Positions 6,107-10,917 of a DNA stretch of 10,917 nucleotides are shown one piece after another (positions within the stretch are counted from its first letter, which is position 1; each line of letters opens with the position of its first letter). A program made the translations under genes and the position numbers. Below the pieces are notes generated by a model. That model searched no databases and was not told the DNA's origin. It saw only the letters and a list, made by a program, of their open reading frames with translations. This DNA comes from Acidobacteriaceae bacterium. GTDB taxonomy: Bacteria; Acidobacteriota; Terriglobia; Terriglobales; Acidobacteriaceae. Location: assembly GCA_003156495.1 (NCBI GenBank), contig PMHC01000286.1:1-10917 (forward strand). Direction: 5' to 3'.

Positions 6107-7169
6107 AATTTTCTGGCGAGGGGGCGTAGTAGCCCTTGCGTACCTGCGCCTTCAGGTTTTCGTCTTTGTCGCCCTTGCAATCGACGGCGAGGCGGCGGAA
6201 TTTTCCGTCCTGCTTGGCGTTTGTGGGAATGTAGCTGGCCACGTACTGGGTACGTAGCTCGTCTTGAATTTGCTGGAAGGCGGCTTCGAGTTTTTTGCCG
6301 TTGTTGCCGACGTCGATTACACGGCCGCCGGTCTCCTCGGCGATGCGTTTGGCCGGCGAGTAGCCGAAGTAGCCTTCGCCCTGGTTCCAATAAAGCCCGC
6401 GATCGGCGATCAGGATGACGTAGATGATGACGTTATTGCGTTGCGCGGCGGCAATGGCGTCGCCGATTTTGGTGCGGCTGCCTTCGTCTTCGCCGTCGGT
6501 GAGCACGATCATTGCCTTGCGCCCGGTCTCTTTGTTGAGCTTTTCATTGGCGGCGAGGTTGATGGCGTCGTAGAGCAACGTGCCCTTGGGATCGCCGATG
6601 GTGGGAATGGTGCCGCCGCCCGCGCCGGGAATGCCGCCGGCTCCGTTGCCGCCCGCGGTGTTGATTTCGGTCTTGTCGAGCGCGCGCGAGAGCAGACGGG
6701 CGTTATTGGTGAAGTCTTGCAGCAGATCGACGTTGACGTCGAAGGAGACCAGGAAGGCCTCGTCGTTGGCGCGCAGAACCTCTTTCAAGAACTGGCTGCC
6801 GGCCTGTTGCTCGAGCGGCAGCACGCGCTGCTGGCTGCCCGAGGTGTCAAGCAGAATGCCCAGCGTAAGCGGCTGGTGGGTTTCGGCCACAAAGCTTTTC
6901 AGCGTCTGCGGAACCTTATCTTCCATCACCGAGCAGTTGGTGCGGTTCAGGTGTGGAACCAGGTTGCCGTTCTTGTCTTTGACGGTAAAGAAGAGATCGA
7001 CGAGATTGACGCTCACCTTGAAGGTGGCCACGGAGGTCTCTTCGGCAGGCGCGGCGGGCGCGGTGCTGACCGGAGGCGCGTCGGGCGAGGGGGCAAGCTG
7101 AGCACTAGCCGGAGCGACCAGCGCCGGCAGGCCGAACAAAAGCGCGGCAATTCCGCTTTTCAGATCCAT
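6105..7169 (-). CDS. Secreted VWFA-related acidobacterial domain protein
   Basis: A 354-residue exported protein with a von Willebrand factor A domain, of the kind named 'VWFA-related Acidobacterial domain' (TIGR03436). Residues 1-23 are a signal peptide (ALLFGLPALVAPASA, cleavage before Q24), followed by a Pro/Ala-rich linker to about residue 45. The conserved entry FKVSVNLVDLFFTVKDKNGN leads into the VWA fold. All MIDAS metal-site elements are visible: DTSGS at 108-112, Thr197 in DPKGTLLYDA, and Asp225 in VLTDGEDEGS. A Gly-rich loop (GGNGAGGIPGAGGGT, residues 173-187) precedes the second MIDAS element. The end is the family-typical TQYVASYIPTNAK and VRKGYYAP. The start at 7167-7169 has a GGGGG a few bases upstream. 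Substrate is unknown; a protein-binding role at the envelope or outside the cell is inferred from the fold. Confidence 0.93.
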   Translation of the reverse strand: MDLKSGIAALLFGLPALVAPASAQLAPSPDAPPVSTAPAAPAEETSVATFKVSVNLVDLFFTVKDKNGNLVPHLNRTNCSVMEDKVPQTLKSFVAETHQPLTLGILLDTSGSQQRVLPLEQQAGSQFLKEVLRANDEAFLVSFDVNVDLLQDFTNNARLLSRALDKTEINTAGGNGAGGIPGAGGGTIPTIGDPKGTLLYDAINLAANEKLNKETGRKAMIVLTDGEDEGSRTKIGDAIAAAQRNNVIIYVILIADRGLYWNQGEGYFGYSPAKRIAEETGGRVIDVGNNGKKLEAAFQQIQDELRTQYVASYIPTNAKQDGKFRRLAVDCKGDKDENLKAQVRKGYYAPSPEN

Positions 7170-7528
7170 CCTGCCCCCTTAGACGAAAAACAAAATCATT
7201 CCCATTCAATGAGACGGCGATAAAGCGATCGTGCAAGCCGTGATCGCACGGCGGCTTTCTAGCACTCCGTGCGTCAGAATCGTCCACCCGTTTTGCCGGC
7301 GGAAATCAGCGACTCGCGGAATAGATACAGTTTAGCCCGATCTTCACTTTGCCCGATCTCTGGTTTGTACTGAATGAGACAGATCGCCGCTTGTGCCTAA
7401 TCACAAAAGTACGCTCTGGCAATAGCACCTTCGTGTCCCCGTCACGGGTTCGTGGGATTTTAGATTCCATTTCCATTGCCGATGATGACTATGCGGCGGC
7501 AATTCAGCGTCGCCAAAGGAACCCAACG
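7170..7528. other. Divergent gap between VWA gene and small membrane peptide
   Basis: No gene is supported in these 359 bp; it should hold both divergent promoters. A plus-strand frame opens at 7349 in frame with the small membrane peptide, but its first 60 residues look non-coding and its start lacks a ribosome site. GCCCGATCT is repeated at 7335-7343 and 7351-7359. No clear -35/-10 pair was found. Confidence 0.5.
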
Positions 7529-7630
7529 ATGCATGATTTCATCATTGCGCTAGCTTTCATCGGAATGGTTATTGCCCCCGCGATTGTGGCTACGGGATAC
7601 AGTAAAGCAGCGATGAACGGCTCAAAATAA
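7529..7630 (+). CDS. 33-residue single-pass membrane peptide
   Basis: The peptide starts MHDFIIALAFIGMVIAPAIV and ends TGYSKAAMNGSK. It is one hydrophobic helix (residues about 4-22) with a short polar tail. The ATG at 7529 has AAAGGAA at 7515-7521, an excellent ribosome site with about 8 bases spacing, which decides this start over the upstream in-frame one at 7349. It is preceded by DNA with no coding look and followed by 184 bp before the next gene. It has no recognised domain; similar short MH(D/N)xIIALAF peptides are my recollection from acidobacteria, not checked. It is a likely inner-membrane microprotein of unknown role, possibly a small partner of a membrane complex. Confidence 0.6.
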   Translation: MHDFIIALAFIGMVIAPAIVATGYSKAAMNGSK

Positions 7631-7766
7631 CCCGATAACCCAGAGACTCTTCTCCTCGAGATTCTCCTTCTCCGGATCGACTCCCCAGATCCGCGTTGGT
7701 TGAACCCGCTCATTGGCGTTTGCCGCTGCCTACGCTTTGTTTTGTGCTGTAACGCTTTTTTGAAAA

Positions 7767-7795
7767 TTGCCCTGCGCTGCCCCAGTCATTACACT
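7767..7795 (+). promoter_or_regulatory. Candidate promoter of the propeller lipoprotein gene
   Basis: TTGCCC (7767-7772) and TACACT (7790-7795) are 17 bases apart, a normal sigma-70-type spacing, though each matches the consensus only partly. Transcription would start near 7802, giving a short leader just before the GAGGGA ribosome site at 7804-7809. Confidence 0.3.
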
Positions 7796-7814
7796 GAGGG
7801 ATCGAGGGATCTTC

Positions 7815-9014
7815 ATGTTCGTAGCGATGAACGCGCAGTCGGGAGTCCGTTCCCATCTGATTTCCAAAGCTCGGAGCGGCTGGAGCGCGGGCGTTGCTCT
7901 ATCGGCCCTGTTCGCGCTTTCCTTTGCCGGCTGCCGCCATCACGACTTCCCTCAATATCCGCCGAACTATCGCGAATACGTTTATGCAGCCAACTCGGGC
8001 AGCGATACGGTGAGCGTTTACGACGTGGTGAATGTGCGGCTGGACCGCGAGCTGCCGGTGGGTAAAACCCCCGTGGCTTTGGCCGCCAGCCCGACGCGCA
8101 ATGAGGTTTATGTGGTCGATTCCGGCGCGGCCAACGCGCTGGGTTCGATTACGGTAATCGACGCCGAGCATAACGCCGTCATTGCAGCAATCACTCTGCG
8201 CCGCCAGCCGGTTTCGATCGATCTGGATGCCGCCGGCGACCGCGCTTACGTGGCCAACTCCGGTTCCAACTCAATCTCGGTCGTGGACCTGAAGGCCCGC
8301 CGCGAGATTGCGCAGATTGGCGTCGGCGAAGACCCCGTGGCCGCGCGGCTGGCGCCTGACGGCAAAACCCTGGTCGTCGCCAACCGCCAAGGCAACTCCG
8401 TTTCGCTGATCGATCCAGCCTCGGGCCGCCTGCGCGCAGCCCTTACGGGGTGCCCTGGCGCGGCCGGCGCGGTGATCCTCTCCGACTCGACCAAGGCATT
8501 TGTTCCCTGTTCGACGGGGCATCAGGTGATGGTTGTCGCGCTGGCTCACGGCGCGCAGCCCGACCGCCTGGAGGCGCTGATGGACGTTGGCCGCGCTCCT
8601 CTGCATCTGGCGCTCAAGCCAGACGGCGGCGAAATCTTCGCCTCCAACTCACTCTCCGATTCGATCTCTGAGATTTACAACTCGACCGACGAGATCGGCG
8701 ACACCTACACGATCGGCGCTTATCCGGTTTTCAGCCTGGTATCGGCCGACAATACGCTGCTCTATGTGGCCAACCAGCACTCGCAGGAGGTCGCCATCTA
8801 CTCGATCGAGGACGGCAAGCGCACCGGCGCGATTCACGTGGGCGACGGCCCATCGGCGCTGGCCTTTTCCGCTGCCGGGCATCTGCTTTTCGTCGCCGAC
8901 CGTCGTTCGGGCGATGTGGCTGTCGTGCGCACCTCGTTGCGCTCGCTGTTCACGCTGCTGCCGGCAGGTCGCGAACCCAGCGCACTGGTAGACAAAGCCT
9001 TCAAGCTGCCGTAA
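7815..9014 (+). CDS. YVTN/YncE-type beta-propeller lipoprotein
   Basis: A 399-residue envelope lipoprotein. The N-terminus has Arg/Lys residues, a hydrophobic stretch (AGVALSALFALSFAGC) and a lipobox-like FAGC with the acylated Cys at residue 40. Eight repeats of about 42-46 residues follow, each with a YVANSGSxSISVVD-like core, at about residues 54, 97, 143, 185, 227, 273, 315 and 357. This is the surface-antigen YVTN repeat, also related to YncE and cytochrome D1-type propellers. No haem-binding CxxCH or catalytic motif is seen, so a binding or structural role is likely. The start at 7815 is chosen because GAGGGA lies just upstream; an ATG at 7767 lacks a ribosome site, and one at 7827 is possible. 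Cys212 and Cys232 in the middle might form a disulfide. It appears to be monocistronic. Confidence 0.9.
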   Translation: MFVAMNAQSGVRSHLISKARSGWSAGVALSALFALSFAGCRHHDFPQYPPNYREYVYAANSGSDTVSVYDVVNVRLDRELPVGKTPVALAASPTRNEVYVVDSGAANALGSITVIDAEHNAVIAAITLRRQPVSIDLDAAGDRAYVANSGSNSISVVDLKARREIAQIGVGEDPVAARLAPDGKTLVVANRQGNSVSLIDPASGRLRAALTGCPGAAGAVILSDSTKAFVPCSTGHQVMVVALAHGAQPDRLEALMDVGRAPLHLALKPDGGEIFASNSLSDSISEIYNSTDEIGDTYTIGAYPVFSLVSADNTLLYVANQHSQEVAIYSIEDGKRTGAIHVGDGPSALAFSAAGHLLFVADRRSGDVAVVRTSLRSLFTLLPAGREPSALVDKAFKLP

Positions 9015-9369
9015 CAACCGCATAAACAAAGGGTTTTTGGATAGATTGCCTTTGGGAACACGATGGATAGCGGCGATTGCGTCTGTTGATTATGTAGTAA
9101 TAGACGCCGATTATGCCGTGCTATTTGGTGTACATTGCGATTTTATTGGCGATTTAGTAAATAGATAAGTTGTTGATTTAATTATGGCGGTGTTTTTGGA
9201 CGGCGTTTTCTGCACCAAATTCAGGGCTACTTTTAGGGGAAAAATTTTTTAGCGGAAAGGCGGAGCTTCCGAGCTGCCTGAAGCATGAAGCTATTGTGCG
9301 CCAGATAGGGAGAATGGTCCGCAAAAGTGTGGCATCGATTTGGAGCAAGCGCCTGATATAGGGGAGAAA

Positions 9370-9398
9370 AACGTCCCTCGGGGCCTAAAGGCCACGTT
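9370..9398. repeat. REP-like hairpin
   Basis: An outer AACGT/ACGTT stem (9370-9374 and 9394-9398) encloses a GGCC-TAAA-GGCC hairpin (9382-9393), with an unpaired CCCTCGG on one side. GGxxTAAAxxCC hairpins like this resemble REP sequences. Confidence 0.5.
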
Positions 9399-9416
9399 GA
9401 TTTTATTTGGTTTACG

Positions 9417-9507
9417 GCACGGCTAAAAGCCGTGCACCTTCAAGGCTTTTCCGGAATAAGAGTTTTTCCGCTCGCCGCGGCGAGTAAAGCCGTGCCCCTT
9501 CAAAGCT
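9417..9507. repeat. REP-like pair with AAAGCCGTGC motif
   Basis: GCACGGCT (9417-9424) and AGCCGTGC (9428-9435) form an 8-bp stem with a 3-base loop. The motif AAAGCCGTGC-x-CCTTCAA-x-GCT occurs at 9426-9447 and again 60 bases later at 9486-9507, with two mismatches. The second copy lacks the left arm of the hairpin. It is a REP-like intergenic repeat of unknown function. Confidence 0.6.
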
Positions 9508-9552
9508 GTGAAAATGTTCTCGTACCGTGGCCGGATGATTTCGACCCTTTGC

Positions 9553-9614
9553 GTTGTGGTTCCCCGGTCTTCTCAGAATCGAGACCGGGGGCACCCTCGA
9601 TGGAAGAAATTTAA
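9553..9614. repeat. Intergenic box repeat, copy 2
   Basis: A near copy of 5979-6037: it begins GTTGTGGTTCCCCGGTCT and ends in GGGGCACCCTCGATGG and AAATTTAA. Here the stem is longer: CCCCGGTCT (9562-9570) with AGACCGGGG (9582-9590) around an 11-base loop. The stem bases co-vary partly with copy 1, so the hairpin seems to be what is kept. It lies five bases before the inverted-repeat element. Confidence 0.7.
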
Positions 9615-9619
9615 ACGGC

Positions 9620-9744
9620 TAGAGCATTTTTACAATGGGTGTATCGGGGTATGGGTTGACTTTTCTACCCCATTCTAGCCACAAAGAACGTGGCTAGAAT
9701 GGGGCACCCGCATTTCCACTACACCAGCCGGTGAAAATGCTCTG
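9620..9744. repeat. Inverted-repeat element, copy 2 (MITE-like)
   Basis: Ends AGAGCATTTTTAC (9621-9633) and GTGAAAATGCTCT (9731-9743) are inverted relative to each other and match the ends of the 851-968 element. A GGTGTA motif lies just inside both ends (9638-9643 and, inverted, 9720-9725). The interior differs from copy 1 and carries a perfect hairpin. The size is close to copy 1. It ends 27 bases from the S1 stop codon. Confidence 0.65.
9668..9704. other. Perfect 15-bp hairpin inside inverted-repeat element 2
   Basis: CCCCATTCTAGCCAC (9668-9682) pairs exactly with 9690-9704 around a 7-base loop, followed by CACCC on the plus strand. The trailing GGGGCACCC is shared with the box repeats. 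It lies downstream of S1 and could end or protect that transcript, but no T-tract follows at once. Confidence 0.7.
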
Positions 9745-9770
9745 GACGGGGGCAACCGAAAAAGATGTTG

Positions 9771-10917
9771 CTACTGCGCCAGCTTCAGCTCGATCTTCTT
9801 CGCGTCCGCGTCGAGGCTCGCGATGGTAAAGCTGCGGATCTGCCCCGAGGCCAGCGCTTCGGGCGCGGCCGAGGCCGCCGGAGCATTGCCCTTCCAACGC
9901 GCCTTGAGCAGCGAGGTCAACGCCGACAGATCGGCCGCGCCGGAGCTGCTTGCGGCCGCTTTCGCTGCCTTTGGCGCCGCCGCAATGCCGCAATGCGCAC
10001 GCAGGCCTTCGCCCAGCTCTACCGACGCGCCAGAGGCCGTTACTTCGATCACGCGGCCCATGACCTGGTCACCCGCCTTGTGCTCGGCAATGTACTCGTC
10101 GATGTCGGTGGGGAGCAACTGCTTCATCGATAGCTTGATCTGGTGCTTTTCCGCATCGATGGCCAGAACCAGAGCCTTTACCCGCTGGCCTTCTTTCAAG
10201 ACCTCGCTCGGATGATTGAGCCGGCGGTCGGCTACGATTTCGCTGATGTGCACCAATCCCTCGACGCCCTCGGCGAGCTCAACGAATGCGCCAAAGCCCA
10301 TCAGCTTGGTGACGGGGCCTTCGATGGCAGAGCCTACGGGGAATTTGCTCCCAATCTCAAGCCAGGGATCGGCCAGCGCTTGCTTAAGCCCTAGCGCGAT
10401 TCGGCGCTCCTCGGGCTTGACCGAAAGAACGACGGACTCAACGCGCTCGCCAACCTTTAACAGATCGCTCGGATGGTGGACCTTCTTGTTCCACGACATC
10501 TCCGAGATGTGGATCAAACCTTCCAATCCAGGCTCGATTTCGACGAAGGCGCCGAAATCTGTCAGCCGCTCGACCGTGCCGCTGATGCGCTGGCCAGGCT
10601 GGTAGCGCTCGGAGGCCGTCTCCCACGGTTCGGGCTGGAGCTGCTTGAGGCCGAGAGAAATTCTGCCTTTTTCGGTGTCGATTTTCAAGATGCGCAGCGT
10701 GAGCTCCTGGCCCACCGAGAGCACATCTTCAGGCTTGGCGATGCGCGCGCGCGAAATGTCGCTGACGTGCAGCAGGCCGTCGAGGCCGGGCGCGATCTCA
10801 ACAAATGCGCCGTAGGGCATGAGCGTGCGCACCGTGCCTGTGATTGTCTCGCCTTCTTTGAGCGAGGCGCGGCGGGCTTCCATTTCGCCCTTCGACTGCT
10901 CTTCAAGAACGATGCGG
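9771..10917 (-). CDS. rpsA: 30S ribosomal protein S1, C-terminal part, 5' end outside window
   Basis: The frame is open to the right edge, so the N-terminal part is missing; 381 residues are visible. S1 binds mRNA on the 30S subunit and helps start translation of structured messages. Numbering from the first full codon, three canonical S1 domains occupy about 22-91, 108-178 and 193-265, each with a core such as YGAFVEI or FGAFVEL, then GLxHISE, a HPS or KPE turn, and an ISLGLK-type end strand. A fourth S1 fold starts at about 281 (GDQVMGRVIEV, ASVELGEGLRAHC), is broken by an Ala/Ser-rich insert of about 45 residues, and resumes at about 356 (SGQIRSFTIASLDADAKKIE). The residues before the first visible domain (EEQSKGEMEARRASLKEGE) resemble the linker ahead of E. 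coli S1 domain 3. An S1-domain paralogue cannot be excluded without the N-terminus. Confidence 0.88.
   Translation of the reverse strand, partial: RIVLEEQSKGEMEARRASLKEGETITGTVRTLMPYGAFVEIAPGLDGLLHVSDISRARIAKPEDVLSVGQELTLRILKIDTEKGRISLGLKQLQPEPWETASERYQPGQRISGTVERLTDFGAFVEIEPGLEGLIHISEMSWNKKVHHPSDLLKVGERVESVVLSVKPEERRIALGLKQALADPWLEIGSKFPVGSAIEGPVTKLMGFGAFVELAEGVEGLVHISEIVADRRLNHPSEVLKEGQRVKALVLAIDAEKHQIKLSMKQLLPTDIDEYIAEHKAGDQVMGRVIEVTASGASVELGEGLRAHCGIAAAPKAAKAAASSSGAADLSALTSLLKARWKGNAPAASAAPEALASGQIRSFTIASLDADAKKIELKLAQ

Larger units (their letters stand above)
9015..9770. other. 756-bp intergenic repeat region
   Basis: No gene is supported between the lipoprotein and S1 genes. Positions 9015-9360 are partly AT-rich (9085-9200 especially), and I recognise nothing there. 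From 9370 to 9744 the sequence is a near-continuous series of palindromic repeats: hairpins at 9370-9398 and 9417-9435, a duplicated 22-base motif, the box repeat copy at 9553-9614 and an inverted-repeat element at 9620-9744. No transposase is present. Confidence 0.6.

Noticed and set aside
6264..7223. 319-codon plus-strand open frame across the VWA gene
   Set aside because: It is antisense to a protein with signal peptide and complete MIDAS motifs, and its own composition (long Val/Gly/Ala/Asp runs) looks like a shadow.
9113..9157. 14-codon hydrophobic frame in AT-rich DNA
   Set aside because: There is no ribosome site and it is too short to separate from chance.
9432..9614. 60-codon plus-strand frame in the repeat region
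   Set aside because: It runs through REP-like hairpins and the box repeat, so the frame is a by-product of repeat sequence.

Overview
The window looks like a stretch of an Acidobacteriota chromosome, probably class Terriglobia. Four things suggest this: a secreted protein of the 'VWFA-related acidobacterial domain' type, a short stand-alone receiver protein of a kind common in that phylum, a GC-rich coding bias that leaves long antisense shadow ORFs, and gene gaps holding short palindromic repeats ending in GGGGCACCC. The assignment is from recognition of protein and repeat style only; there is no rRNA or other marker in the window.

Layout. Positions 1-1303 (minus strand) carry nitrogen control: a glnK/glnB-type P-II gene followed by an ammonium transporter gene that runs off the left edge. 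They are 448 bp apart, and the gap contains a 114-118 bp inverted-repeat element whose outer end forms the P-II stop codon. Divergent from P-II is a lone NuoB gene (1405-1980, plus) with no other Complex I gene next to it. Then comes a large secreted Asp-box beta-propeller protein (2109-4145, plus), convergent with a single-domain response regulator (4246-4671, minus).

Positions 4672-6104 are gene-poor. They hold one small charged, helix-prone protein (5434-5685, minus) with a near-perfect intrinsic terminator, an AT-rich tract containing a small GC-rich hairpin cluster, and repeats abutting the next gene. A secreted VWA-domain protein (6105-7169, minus) follows. On the plus strand come a 33-residue membrane peptide with a clear Shine-Dalgarno site (7529-7630) and a YVTN-type beta-propeller lipoprotein (7815-9014).

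Positions 9015-9770 hold no gene I can support, but the second half is dense in palindromic repeats: REP-like hairpins, a second copy of the 60-bp box seen near 5979, and a second inverted-repeat element with the same ends as the one beside P-II. The right edge holds the 3' part of a ribosomal protein S1 gene (minus).

Functionally this is housekeeping and cell-surface material, not an island or defence locus. P-II and Amt work together as nitrogen sensor and ammonium channel. The other genes have no visible operon links. I found no CRISPR array, transposase, integrase, tRNA, rRNA or toxin-antitoxin pair. The most interesting material is the set of intergenic repeat families and the isolated nuoB.
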